From Apostichopus japonicus (taxonomy: Eukaryota; Echinodermata; Holothuroidea; Aspidochirotida; Stichopodidae), in assembly GCF_037975245.1 (NCBI RefSeq), contig NC_092564.1, positions 876,984 to 940,983 on the forward strand: a stretch of DNA of 64,000 bases, given 5' to 3'. Positions 26,976 through 40,204 of this stretch are shown here, piece by piece; position 1 is the stretch's first letter; each line of letters opens with the position of its first letter. A program made the position numbers and the translations under genes. Under the pieces are notes generated by a model, which did not search any database, was not told where the DNA came from, and was given only the letters and a program-made list of their open reading frames with translations.

Positions 26976-28975
26976 GTCTCCATCCATGGCTCATAACGTG
27001 CCATTTTAATAATTTTATTCTATGAAACTGCACATTTCTAGTTGCCACATGTGTAGTGCATACAGTATTATGGGCGATGCTTGCAGTTGTGCCATTGTAA
27101 ACAACAATAACAAGATCTCATATCATTATCATAGATTGTCACAATAGCAGTCTTCAAAATTAAAATTCTAGCAACAGACATTGAATATATATGATATATA
27201 CAGTAAGAAAAATTAAATCCCCAAAACTGTATTGGTTCTGAAATTTAAGAGTGATGAAAACTTACCTGTTTCCAGCTCAATTATTCACTACCCTCATCTA
27301 CCTACAGTAACCTACTAAATTGGTAATGCTTTATTACTGTGCCCCCTACCCCAAAATCCGAGATTCCACTCACTTGATCCTAAAATAAAATCTACACTAG
27401 TTTCCAAAGTTCTTTAAGCTGAATGCTTCTCTTTATCTGGGAAATTTTTCTTCTAGAATATATTCAACACAGCTAGGAGCTCTTGCATCTGTAGACAGTA
27501 CTGTACATATAGCTCAAGGAGCCCTAGTGAAAGCACTGCAGTCCAAGACTTGACATATTTGACTAGTTGCTTTGAAATGTTCTGCAGGTATTTCACATCT
27601 TTTGTAACTCAAACACAACAGAGTAGCACAATTCTTTGTATTTTCATGTAATTTGCATTACCGATCATGTTGACACCAAACACAGCTGTATTCTACAACA
27701 AGGCTGATACTCTAACCTGGATTAAAGCACAGGTCTCAGAAGCTATCAGCATTAGGAGAAGTAATAGATACCTGTACTACTTGGACAACAAACACATCAT
27801 AGCATTACAGTAAACAACATTGCATTTAGCTCCTCAAAGCAGAGTAAATAGAAAATTAATATTGTTCCTCTATAATTTTCTTTGAAAACATCATTCTCTC
27901 TTCATTAAGGAGCCTACTGTAACCTATGGATTCATTGACTCTTGTTGAGTCATTGGTTTACATTTAGCACTGTAAACAGCCAGCTCAACACTTCTTGCAC
28001 AGAAAGATAGGAAGCCATTACCTGATAGCAATGACAGCTTCTAAATCAATTGGCCTCAGAGGACAGACTCCTCCTCCAGATTTCAAGGATCTACTATCCA
28101 CATTAGAGTGATTAGACAGGCAGCAAATTGAAAATGATTTAGGAATTTGGCGATGACAATACTACCAGATGGACTGAGTCTGTAAAAGTCAAGGATGGTG
28201 GACCAGTGAAGATATCATCAGCTTCCTAGAAGCCAGAAAGATACTGTTGATAATGATGTCTTAGCAATTATTACTTATCAACATTTCTGTGAGGGTTTGT
28301 CAAGCAAGAAATGTTTCAATTCATGTTGTTACGGAAATGAACATGATAGAGGAATGTGCACCGGTGCATAAATTTACATACCAAATATGGCAATGCTTAA
28401 AGAAGGCCAGGGTTAGATAACATCAGCTACATCGGATATATTGAATCTCAACATATGGCAATATGGTCAACATATGACTTGGATCAAATATCTAAGGAAT
28501 GGTTTGTAATAGTTGTATGTATCATGTCATCAATTCTAAAAGCACATCTGGACTGCTAGTCAGTTCCATTTTCATGTTAATGTAATTAACATTTAGCTAA
28601 TTTATATGAGGTCATCAATTTCTTGCATTTTCACCAAGCCAATCAAAATATTACTCAAAAGCATTATTTAAGAATTAAAATAGCTCGGACTGTGCATCAA
28701 TGCAAAATTAATTAGTAAACCAATAATTCATTCATTCGTTCCATTCCACACATTTTATCATTCTGACAATAGATCTTAATCACATTCCAGAAACAAAGAG
28801 ACTTGCTCAAAATATTTCTAAGTACAGTACTGTTCATTTCTTTTTGTTTACTATACAATTGAAAATGAAAGTTTGCTTGTCAGGACAACGAACTGCATTG
28901 TATCTGTGGGTTCTTAAAATTGTATTGATTGGAATATATCTGTTTTTAAGTTGAATTAGGCAAATCCCCAATATG

Positions 28976-29164
28976 AGGTATAATATACAAATAATAAATG
29001 GTTATGAGTGCAATAGTGCAAATATGTCATGAGCTGAAAGATGGAATGTTCCATTCAACTCGGCTGCGCCTCGCTGAATGGAACAAATTACATCTTTCAA
29101 CGAATTAAATATTTGCACTATTGCACGAATGGAAATCATTCATTATTTGTTTTATACAACACCT
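28976..29164. mobile_element. Foldback element (long imperfect palindrome)
   Basis: Left arm 28976-29070 and right arm about 29078-29164 are reverse complements over some 85-90 bases, including GTGCAATAGTGCAAATAT, TGAAAGATG and TTCCATTCA. The centre is CTCGGCTGCGCCTCG. A further perfect 15-bp inverted pair (TTTTATACAACACCT at 29150-29164, its complement at 29364-29378) suggests the full element may reach 29378. No protein. It is probably a foldback-type MITE. Confidence 0.85.
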
Positions 29165-29749
29165 TCAAATTTGGATATAATTGGATGTAAAATGCACTCA
29201 TGCAACAGATTGTTTTGAACATACAGGTTTCTCTGCTCTCTTACCATTGAAAAAAGTGCTATCAAAAAAGTAAAACACATGGTCCTTTTTCATAGAGTGC
29301 AATAGAGCGGATTTTGCATACAATCGACGAGCAATTGACCAATTAAATGGCCGGAATATAATTAGGTGTTGTATAAAAGAATATATTACACCGATAATGT
29401 GAAAGACATGCATTCATTGGTGATTCAAGATCTATAGAAAAACATTTCAAGAAACGCTATTTGACTACAATGATGTATGGCACACCAAAACATCAACATT
29501 GCCAAACTGATTCTAGTCACACTTAAACCATCAACATTGCCAAACTGATTCCAGTCACCATGGGCGGCGATCATGGGGGGGACGGGGGGGCCTTGTCCCC
29601 CCAATATTTTAGGTGGGGGGATATAGTATCTAATATCCCCCCCAATATTTGGTGGCATAGTTTTTTTTAAGCATATGTTTTGTATTTTTTTTTATGATAT
29701 TGCTAGTAATTTCAAAATAGAAAATGCTTAGATGCAACTTACAAGGCCT

Positions 29750-29840
29750 GGGAAGTGCCATTTCCAGCGATCTGGGAGGCATTTTCGGCCAAATTTTCTT
29801 TTGCGCTTCGTGCCAACTTATGGTGGCGCTACGCTTAGAA
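29750..29840 (+). repeat. Shared hairpin module, copy A
   Basis: GGAAGTGCCATTTCCAGCGA, TCTGGGAGGCATT, then GCGCTTCGTGCCAAC and TGGTGGCGCTACGCTTAGA. One of seven related blocks (others at 30631, 38414, 59831, 60161, 62924 and 63735). Confidence 0.9.
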
Positions 29841-30630
29841 TGTCTGGGTACAAGCTTTGCCCCTCCCTTGGCAAATTCCTCGCAAGGCGCCTGTCTAACC
29901 GTGTCACAATTTGTTACTATATATGACTGAAAGTAGTTTTTACTTTTTTTTTTTCGAAATGAATAGCTAGACGGACCGCATCCGTAATGAAATTGGTTTG
30001 CATCTTGTGTATGAGTGTAAGTAATCCACATCGATATGGGTTCACTGGGTTTCTATTTGGCCTGTTTCCTACAAGATTTCTAACCGCAGGTGCGTAGCCA
30101 AGGGAGGAGGGGGGGTGAAGGGTGGAGACCGCCCTCCCCCTCGAGCATATTCTTTGGGTATTTTCTATGATATCGAAGTTTTATAGTAGCCGTTATAAGA
30201 GGTTTTAATATTTGTACACCAATAATTTAACTGTGTCTGAATTTTCGAAAATTCCTTGACCAACATTCTTCATCATACTTCCCTCTACTCGTGCAATTTT
30301 GACCGGTCTGTTAGGAGTTGAGGGGGATTTTTCTATATTGGTTGTCCATAGATGAAATTTTGTGCAACATTATGGGTATGTTTTGAAGTGAATTTATTAT
30401 TCAAATTCTGAACAAATAATGGGCTTAAAACCTTGAAAAGTGGGGCTGACGGGTATTGTTGGGCATTACGTAGAATTACCTACAAAAGCAATGATCCACA
30501 GGAGATGCAATGAGGTCGAACATGATGTGTGACTGGTGACAATCTTGAAAAAATGATATGAAAAAAAAAAAAACAGGAAAAACTTGGTTCTCAGGCAAAA
30601 GTGTACATCTGGTTGGTCATTTTCAAGCCC

Positions 30631-30726
30631 GAGAAGTGCCATTTCCGGTGATCTGGGGGGCTATCAAAACCAGAAATTTTCTTGTACGCTGCGCGCCAAC
30701 CAATGGTGGCGCTCCGCTTTGATAGT
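30631..30726 (+). repeat. Shared hairpin module, copy B
   Basis: GAGAAGTGCCATTTCCGGTG, ATCTGGGGGG, TTTTCTTGTACGCTGCG, then the palindromic core CGCCAACCAATGGTGGCG and CTCCGCTTTGATAGT. It lies 59 bases before the right end of the element at 29559-30785. Confidence 0.93.
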
Positions 30727-33700
30727 AATTCGGCAGCATCCAAGCAAATGTCCCCCCCAATATTTGAAACAGATCGCCGCCCCTGCCAGTCACACCAAAT
30801 ACATCAACATTGCCAAACTGTCCCAATTCTCAGCTCCCACTCTACACTGGATTCTAACCAGACAATCATTATAAATGTCCATATACCTGTTGCTATGCAT
30901 ACTGTTTTCTACCTATATATGTACAGAACAATCCTTCCTTTCATAACAGTCTCAGTGAGCTATGACATCCATCTACAGTTAAACATTTAGTCAGTACTAT
31001 ACTGTACTCCTCCCCTTCTTCTCCTTCTCCTTGAATAAACCAGCCCTCCCATTCAGGCACGCCATCACTTTCACTTCCTTGTTGCAAGTCATCAACTGGC
31101 TAACAAGAAATATATACTCATATTCTACTTTGCATAAAAAGGTAACAAAACAGAGAAACATGATCTGATGGCAACTTGAGAAATTAGTGATAAATATTAT
31201 AACAGCAGGAAGACCACATCCTCAATTTAAGATGTAACTTTATATATGAACATAAACACAAATGTAATCTGGTTCTTAATTACTCGAATGGTCAAATATT
31301 TTAGAGTATGCTCACAATAAAGAAACAAACATTCCTGTATGTAGGTGATGCAATTCTAAGTAGAGGGCAGCAATACAATTGGGGACATCATTAACAGAAT
31401 TTTAATTCAATTTATCACTTCACATCCTATGTTTTAATTTAAAAGGAAAAGTCAATAACAAGAAATTAATCTTCACAGTTTGGATACGTGATCACAAAGA
31501 AACCATTATTGAAATGAACTAAGTGCAATCATAACCAGAAAATTTTAATTTTACCAGCATTCTTTTAAGTTAACCTTCAGACATAAATTCCAACTAACAT
31601 TTTAACATTTTAGAATCCCTTACTTGAATAAAACCAAAAAATGATTCAAAATGTAATCTAAGAAACATCCCATTGGTCAGGACCAGTAGTCTGAAGTCAT
31701 ACGGCTGAATATATCAGGTCATGGAATTAAACCTGTCAGAACACAATCTCAGAAATGCTTATCAATCTGGTTGCTTCTTTGGGACTATCAACACTCTCTT
31801 TATACAGTATCAGATCATGGGTATGCAGTCCAATAAATCATAACATTTAATAATCTGCTTGTCTTGACTATGAAGCTTGCTTGATCAACACAGAGGGGCT
31901 TGCCTGATAGATATGTCAATGACACAGCTGCTTACATCATTGCATGTAGTAGGACAGGCCATATTCTTGAAGGGAGATAGCAATATTAGGTAAATAAAGT
32001 GTTCCCAATTAACAGCTGCTATTACAAAAAATTTAATAACTACTGTACCAATGCTTCTGCCATCCACTACTCTAGTAAAACATCCTTGCCTACTTTTCAC
32101 TTCTGTTTACAAGTTGAACTGTGAATGTTAACAATGACATCAGCACTGAAATCAATACCAGTATTGGGTCATACAATGAACTTCAATATGTTCAATTCAT
32201 GCTAAAAACCATCTCTATGACAAGAATTACACCTTGATAATATATTGAGAATACCATAGAAGATCCAGCAGTGGAGGCCCAATGCTGTCGTACATACTGT
32301 ACATGTTGTTGTTGTTGCTGTTGTTAATGCCTATTGCATTACCACATGTAATCTCCTGTGATACCTGCCAAACCCAGTGACGATGGTTTGGGTTAGCTTC
32401 TCTCTTAACAGTAACAGCTAGTACTTCACAATCACAATTCTTAAACACAAATCACTATACTCACAACAACTACAACACCTACACTACTCTTTAAGAAACT
32501 GGGTAATCCATGATGTACAGTACATGCATTTTTTCACATTCAAATAACAGTACCCATACCTATATTCTGGCCAATTTTGGATAATCCATACTTAATCGTA
32601 CTACACACCATTAAGGCTATTATCTACAAATACTGAGGCACTTAGTACCAACATAGACATTGTAACCTACAGTCATAGTAAAGAAAGATAAACACTGAAT
32701 ACTGTAGGACACAGAGGAGGCCCTCTACAGGTTAATATGTGAGGTACGCATACTGCTACAGAAAATAACAAGCACCATTTAAAACTGCCATGTGCATAGA
32801 GTCACACCATATATGCTAACATTACATTCTAGACATTACACGCATACAGACAGCACACAGTATGTACTACATAGAACATTGATATGTTGTTCACCATACT
32901 GCATACAGTAGCACTGTATGGTAAGCTCAGTTACATGTTTAAATGCCAACCATACTACAATCTTGTCATGGGGTGTTTTCAACTACATACCACTGAGCAG
33001 AATAAGGAATGAATGGGAGAAATAATAGTATTAGTAGATTCTATGTTCTGTGGTATGTGAAAAGCTGAAAATCCCTTGTGGGTATTTAAAATAATAATTG
33101 TACAAGCTGAGGTCTGAAACCACACTTATATAAGTAATATAATGAACAATATCAAAGTTATTTGGTCAACATAACTTCACAATTGAATTCCTGCATGCTG
33201 GTGCAATTTTTCAGTATTTGCTTTGAGAAGTATCTGTTTTGTCTGGCTGGAATAAAAAACAATCAAAGTCAAAACAAATTTGTTTCTTTGTTGAAGTTTG
33301 TTCCTAGTAGAAGCAGAACAAAAACACCTTCAGATTCATGTAGCATTCAGTTGTAGTTTACCAGCCTAAGCTGTCACCTTATACAACCAAATGTGTGTAA
33401 TTACACATTCCATAACTTGTCAAGGTAATCTGAAAGGTAATGACATCTGTACTCTAGCACAAAAAGAATAGAAATCAAACCATTATCTCTTTGATTGCTA
33501 AACATGTATTACATGAATGTAGGTATATATGCAAAAATTAAATTACCCCAGACATTTCTCTTGGTGGAAAAATGATTTGCAGTCAACTTTAATACTGATG
33601 TCTCTGGCCACTGGCTCACATGATTAAATGTCTTACTCTCAATGACTTAAAGAATGCAACCTTCACGAGTAACTTTAATGTTAGAGGCAATTAGTAATCA

Positions 33701-34739
33701 TCAATATTCATTAATTTGGTAAATACAAGTAAAGAATACAGTTACCTGGGATAAGTGGGTAAATGATAACACAGCACTAACAGTTACCAGGATTCATTTC
33801 AGGTTAGAAAGATGAGAAGGAAAATTTCAATCCAACTACGCACACTCTTACAATTATTTGTGCAATTTTTTTCTTGTTGTTTAACAGAGATATCTTTTGT
33901 TTATAAATCCAGTATTTTCTTTATGTATAATTATACAGTGACTGGATGAAATATGATCATTAGCAACAACACTCAAACATTTCTGGCAAAGTTTTGCCAT
34001 AAATGTGTTCATTTGAAAATACTGTACACTACAAAGTGTGTTACTTCTATATTACTGTGGGACACCATCCTAGTAAAGAAATAGAAATTAACAGCTGCAT
34101 GTGTTGTGATATGCATATGTTACCATCAGTGACTGGCTGCTCTTCACTGTTGTACTGTACACAATTGATTAATGAAGCATGAACACAGACACACATGTAC
34201 ACACACACAGATTACAGTATCTGTATTAGATTGAGCTGCTCACAGGATCTGTTAAAATCATCACCTTCATCATGGCAATTTGCAGAACAAACAAACAGGA
34301 AGTGAAGAATTAAACAGATTTCCATTGGTTGCTAGAAACTGCTCAAAATAAATTTATGAAACTGTTATTTCATAGAGCTAATGAAAGCAATTAATGCAAA
34401 TACTGATATTAGCACATGTATGTATTATTTAACAGAAGTGTTCAGTCGATTTTAGTGTACAAGGAAAAGGTTGACGCCACTCTACAGTACATGACTGTAT
34501 GGTAAATTATTGTTACACATTGCATCAGTTAATTAGCCTATTTATAAGGTAACTGAAAGGAATGAAAACATGGGTTTAGTCTCAAACATCACAGTTATTT
34601 ATTAATTTACCAACCATTCTTTTCATCCATTGTAACCTGAGCAAAATATTTTTAATTTATGGACGCAATCATTAAACATGTCACAATGTAGATGAAAAAG
34701 ATAAAAAGATGTTGAGTTGATCATTTATCAAAGAGTGTT

Positions 34740-36205
34740 ATCTAGTATTTTGCCGACATCGCCAATATTGGTTTCGGCTGATATCCAATATTTCGATACC
34801 GATATTTTGAAACAGCCAGAATGAAGGCCAAAACGCACTTCAAGTCATGCATAAATTACATAAAGTATCAAACTTGTTATCAGCCTTATGCACAACTCAC
34901 AAAGAGTAACCACTTTTATCAATCTTATTTTCATAATCCCATTAGCCATTTAGTAAAAAAATAAAAGTGCGTATTATATAACACTAGTCCTACCCCCTTT
35001 TTAATGATCATACTCCCTACCAAGTTGATATGCATGAAACTGTGGGCTAGCCTTTTTTTTTTTTTGGGGGGGGGAACACAAGCCTATCCTTCCACTTTCT
35101 GTTGTATGATTTGTTACTCTGTTTGACCAACAACGTCCAACACTTAGGCTGCAAGTCTCATACAAACTGTCATCAAATGGAGCTACTAATTTCTTAGCAA
35201 ACATGTTAAAAGATGACATTGTCGAATGAATAAAACTGATTTCACGTAGAAATGACATCAGCGTATCCTGGATAAGAACTTTTACTACCCATTACAGTAT
35301 GTTTACCAGAACCAAAACGAAAACATTTTCTTCATATTTTAATTTCCGTAAAATAATTCTATCCTACCATATGCCGGCTATACTAAAAACAAAGCCCAAT
35401 AAGTTGTGATACCCATACTTGATCAAAATACAATCTTTTCATCATTCATTGATATTTTAACAACCTGCACCCATGATACTCCTTGAAGCATTTTAAAGAA
35501 TTTAGAATTTCTGGATGACTTAGTGGGGGGTTTCCACATGTTATAACTTTTATACTTTTAACTTCTCAGCGGAGTCTCAGAAGCACTGTGCAAGTTAGTG
35601 TGATAGGCTACAACTGTAGTTGGATACTAGTTTTATGAAATGTTTTTCAACATCACATAAGTTACTTCTTACATTGTGTTTGACTGTGGTGCATTGTCCT
35701 AGGTCTGAATATGCCATGTTTACAACTTTTATTGTGCAGAAAAGGTTTTTGGATTATTGCCAAGGATATTTGCAGGGGTAAAACAGGTGTCAGTGGGTAC
35801 AGTATGTTCAGTTTTAATTATGTTGTGTACCCTTGTATAATACAGCAGCCATGATGATGAAAATTACTTTCAACCCGTGACAAAGACTGCTATACATGTA
35901 CGTAATGTTAAGTGGGCTGACTGGTCTGTTTACAGAGCGTTCTAGATATTTTTCAGAACTTGCGTCTTGTTGCTTGACCATCTGATCGGCATATTGACCA
36001 CTGGTTATTAATCGAAATGGAAACTGAGGCTAAAGAAATGGGCTTCTTAGAGCTGATTAATAAATAATCGCAAGTAACCAGAAGTGACTTTGTTGTGGAA
36101 AATAAATGTTCAATATCGCTTTGCCTTTATCGACAATGAGGTTAAATTTTATCGATACTGATATGCTGCCGATATTGCAAATATCAGCCAAATATCATAT
36201 TTGCA
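34740..36205. mobile_element. Putative DNA transposon remnant with CGATATTGG-like ends
   Basis: Both ends are rich in inverted copies of a GCCGATATT-type motif: CGCCAATATTGG, CGGCTGATATCC and TACCGATATT on the left, TTATCGATACTGATATGC, TGCCGATATTGC and ATATCAGCC on the right. Such clusters mark subterminal regions of some hAT elements. Exact termini and a target duplication were not identified, and the interior has no recognisable protein, so this is tentative. Confidence 0.45.
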
Positions 36206-38377
36206 AGGAGGAGTTAGTGGGCGGTGCCTAGGGAGCGAGGGCACAATGCTAAAGTATTCCAAATGCGTAGTTAGGTAGATGGGAAAGTGCAGTAGTGGAG
36301 TGGGAGACAGGTAAGTATAGTTGCTTGTAAATCCCAATTTCGTAATTGATTACTGGCGCAAGACTAGTGTTATCCAAAGCTATTTAGAGTCAAGCTTAAT
36401 ATACAATGTAAATGGCGTGCAGCATACTGCATGGCAACATACTGTAACTTGCTCACAAAGGAACAAGGGTGTGAATTTAAATGATTACCTTCAGAAGTTG
36501 AACACAGATCACCTAGTCAGAGAATTTCATTTATAAGGTTCTTTGGGTATTAAAGAGGTTGTAATTGTTGTGTCGGTCCCGGGACAACCTAACAAACTTG
36601 TATGAATACTTGACAAAACACTACAACGCAAATGATCCGTCTCAATGGTTAACGTAATGTATTGTGAGCTTTTAACAAGAACGTGTTCTCCAAGAAACCT
36701 TGGTAGACGTTACATAACACAAACCATACCATTCAAATTAAGGTATGCATAAATTAACATATATCAAACTATATCGTAAACAGATTATTTGGTGGCGCTA
36801 AGTAACTATCCAACAGTAATGACCAGGTTCAGCTATTAAGTTCTGGAATCATTATATCTAAGTAAACAAGCATTTCATATTGAAATTCTTCAGATATACA
36901 TACTGAAAGGATTTACATTGCTTTCATGTCATTAAACCTCATTCTGCACACACCATTTAATTCCATTGAATCACTACTGTGAAGCCACTGAGTCCCTTAC
37001 ACCTTACAACAACAATAGATGTTTTGACACTGAAGACCCTCCTACTTCCTTTCTGAGATAACAGCAATGTCAACAACTTAACCTATTTGCATATCATTCC
37101 ACAATCAACATCAAACACTAATAATGGTAGTCATGCCCCATGAAGAAGAGTTCACAGCAAACCACAGCTTGGTGACTACCAAACAGATTTCAAAATAAAC
37201 AGAAAAACCTAGAATTGAATATAGTGCATCTTTCTTTGTTTTGGTTTTTTGTGAAAGCTATGAATTTATCGCGATGAATAGTAATTGAAGGTATAATTAG
37301 TGCAAAAGACACTGTGACAGGCAGACATTATTACAATTATGTAAGACATTATCATTATCAGTTGCTATCCATGTTATAACAGGATATATCTAGATAGCAA
37401 CAGAATTAACTAGCACTGTCATATATATCAAAACAATATCATACAATTCATCTTTATAACCAATCTGGTCAATATATTGATCACATTTCCAAAGCAGTTT
37501 CCTCTGTAATGATATTTCTTTACCTTCGCTATATCAGATGGAAGGAAACGAGCACAAACGCACTATACTTATTAACTTAACTAGTTAAAATCATGGACAA
37601 ACTATGTCATACAAAGGCATGATTGAATAATGGCAAAAGTATTTGTATTTTATATAAATGCCTAAATTCCATGTACTGAGAGAATATGTATTAGGCAGAC
37701 ATTTATGCAAAGCCTTGCCAATATAACGCACCAACATACACAGTCCCATATTCCAGCAACTCATCTGTCTTTAAGATATCTTGAAAATTTAAAAAGTATA
37801 TAAGCAAATAAACTCAAGTTGAATGGCCAAAGTCTATGTCAGGCATAATCTGATTGAATTTCACCCTTCATGGTCCATTTTAATCTGCTAGAGCTACCTA
37901 GTCCATAAACTCATTCAAATATTCAAGAGTAGACTTGCCTCGGGAGGAAATTTAGGTAATTGTTTTGGAAACCACAAACAATAATTATCAAGGTTGACTG
38001 ACCACAGGTTTAAACTGTTCTCATTGGATTTCAATCAATAACATTGATTCAGACATAACTTAGTTTGGTGAATTATTAACCCAAAGCAAGGCACTGGATG
38101 TCAAAGTAACTTTTCTAAAATATACATACTAAAGAGCCATCTATATTTCGCTTTGTGATTCTCATTATTATATTTGCAGGAATTTAAAATTACAGCTAGC
38201 ATACTGTATCTACAGAAACACCAGCATTGGTTTTGAATCAATAAGCAAACCAAACACCTCTACAATGCTAAAATAAAACACAATTATTTAACAATGTCAA
38301 GCACAATAATCAAACATCCATTTGCTTAGAACTTTGCAATATTAGTTGGCATCAAGAAACATGCATGCATACAGTAC

Positions 38378-39018
38378 CAGGGTTCTGCCCAGGGTGGATT
38401 GAGTGCCGGCAGGACTATCTAAGCGGAGCGCCACCATCGGTTGGCGCGGAGCGTACAAGAAAATTGTGGGTTTTGGAAACCCCCCAGATGGCCGGAAACG
38501 GCCCTTCCCGAGTATTCTGAGCCACATGTAGACAGCTTTGAAATGAGATCGTATGTCTGGAATTTTTCATAATTAATGAACAAAGTTAGGACAAATATCT
38601 GGAGCACCAGAGTACAGACCAGCCGGTGGTGCCTATTAAATAAATTATTCAGGCTGAGATGATAATTTTAGATGGGACAGTTACTTACGACAGTTATGAT
38701 ATACACACTGAGCGACTAACGCTGCTTCTCATGTATCGAGTAGTGAATACAAAATCTGAGTGTAATTTCATGTACAAATAAACAGTAAACTAGTGAATAA
38801 CTCCGATCAACTGCGCGATATCATGCAGTGAACCTTTGAACAGCGTTTATTACTGCAGTGTTACTGTACGTTCGACCCTCCGTCTATGGAGCTGTTTTTT
38901 TGAGTTCCTAACGAAAATAAGTGCCGGTCGGAAAAGTCACTCAGGCAGATTGTGGCGGTCGGTAATTCAGCGTGCTGGTCGGGCCCGACCGGCGCCGACC
39001 GGCAGCGGCAGAACCCTG
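38378..39018. mobile_element. Non-autonomous DNA transposon with CAGGGTTCTGCC ends
   Basis: Perfect 12-bp terminal inverted repeats CAGGGTTCTGCC at 38378-38389 and 39007-39018. The flanks share AGTAC on both sides, giving a 5-bp duplication in place of the usual 8. One end (38414-38511) holds the shared hairpin module in reverse. The other end is a cluster of GGTCGG motifs (38929-39005) including the palindrome GGTCGGGCCCGACC. No protein. The hAT assignment is inferred from the termini and the module. Confidence 0.8.
38414..38511 (-). repeat. Shared hairpin module, copy C (reverse)
   Basis: On minus: GGGAAGGGCCGTTTCCGGCC, ATCTGGGGGG, CTTGTACGCTCCGCGCC, AACCGATGGTGGCGC, TCCGCTTAGATAGT. Very close to copy E. 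It is 36 bases from the CAGGGTTCTGCC terminus. Confidence 0.93.
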
Positions 39019-39044
39019 AGTACACATATATAGCTATGCATTCT

Positions 39045-39165
39045 AGATTATGTGAGCAACAGCACTGCACAGTGTGTGAGTAATACTATAAAACATTGCA
39101 CAATATGTGAGTAATATAACAACACTCCACAGTGTGTGAGATATAACATACTACCCATAATGTGA
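39045..39165 (+). repeat. Short tandem repeat around CACAGTGTGTGAG
   Basis: Four degenerate units of about 35-45 bases carry CACAGTGTGTGAGTAATA variants directly beside the transposon at 38378-39018. Non-coding. Confidence 0.75.
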
Positions 39166-39364
39166 GCAATTTTGCTCTTAAACAGTTTTTACTACTGCTA
39201 TCTATTATGCAGGCCCAGGGTTCACATTTTGAATAAAAGTTTAGTTAAAAACCACTTGCGATTATTAGTTTTTAGTTATCCTGTCTATAATCCATTTGTA
39301 ACATCTCGTAAAATTCTTTGTCAGTCTTTCCTTCTATGAAATAAACAAATGAAAAAACAATAAT

Positions 39365-39700
39365 TGTGAGAATTCTTTCAATGTCTTCCACATGGTAGCC
39401 ATACACCACACTAAGTCAATGGGGAAATCTAGCCTAACCATCTGTTTATTCGCTGAAATTGTAATGCAGTTATAAGATATATATGGAATACTTTCATTAT
39501 TGCTGTTATCTTGGACCACACGGCAGCCTAACACTACACTTGGTCAATGGGGAAATCTAGCCTAACCATCTGTTTATTCACTGAAATTGTAACACAGTTA
39601 TACGTAAGGATACTTTCATTATTGCTGTTATCTTCAACCACATGGTAGACTAACACCACATTAAGTCAATGGGAAAAATCTTGCCTAACCACCGGTAGGC
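39365..39700 (+). repeat. Three tandem units of about 125 bp
   Basis: Each unit contains GTCAATGGGGAAATCTAGCC, TAACCATCTGTTTATTC and TACTTTCATTATTGCTGTTA. GTCAATGGG occurs at about 39415, 39543 and 39665. The third unit is incomplete. Confidence 0.92.
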
Positions 39701-39784
39701 AAAAAAAAAGTCACACTTTGTGTAGGATTCGGGTAATAAATTAGGAACCGGGTAGTATCACATCGGGTGGGTACCCGGACACCA

Positions 39785-40130
39785 CATGAACATTGTAACT
39801 ATGCAGTACCTGGTGTGGTCATTCTTATACCGATTCTGCGCATTACATATATTCATACCTGTTTATTGTTAGTAGTAGTAGCACTGTCTTCTACAATATG
39901 AATACAGATTCTGCACACAAACCTGGTAGTACATTGTAACTTTACCTGGTGTGGTCATTCTTACACCGATTCTGCGCATTACGTATATTCATACCTGTTT
40001 ATTGTTAGTAGTAGTAGTAGCACTGTCTGCTAATACATGAATACTAATTCTGCACACAACCCTCATAGTACATTTTAACTTTACCTGGTGTGGACGTTCT
40101 TATACCGATTCTGCGCATTACTATCTGAAC
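39785..40130 (+). repeat. Three tandem units of about 137 bp
   Basis: Each has ACCTGGTGTGGTCATTCTTA, CCGATTCTGCGCATTAC and, in the first two, CATACCTGTTTATTGTTAGT followed by a variable AGT microsatellite. Unit starts near 39808, 39944 and 40083. Confidence 0.92.
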
Positions 40131-40204
40131 ATTTACCTTGTAACACACTGATTATATGCTACTGCTTGTGGTTGGACTGGCCCTGCAGAGGAGTGAACTA
40201 TACT

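Larger units (their letters stand above)
29559..30785. mobile_element. Non-autonomous hAT-type element with 8-bp target duplication
   Basis: The left end reads CATGGGCGGCGATC and the right end, reverse complemented, CAGGGGCGGCGATC. The 8-base flanks are identical: CCAGTCAC at 29551-29558 and 30786-30793, the hAT signature. G-rich ends with an adjacent CCCCCCCAATATTT motif occur on both sides. Inside are two copies of the shared hairpin module (29750-29840 and 30631-30726) and a possible nested terminus at about 30090 (GCAGGTGCGTAGCCAAGGG). No transposase coding was found. Confidence 0.9.
29491..30835 (+). repeat. 38-bp tandem repeat interrupted by a transposon
   Basis: CATCAACATTGCCAAACTG occurs at 29491, 29529 and 30802. 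The first two are 38 bases apart. If the element at 29559-30785 and one copy of its 8-base target duplication are ignored, the third also falls 38 bases after the second. The array therefore predates the insertion. Confidence 0.92.
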
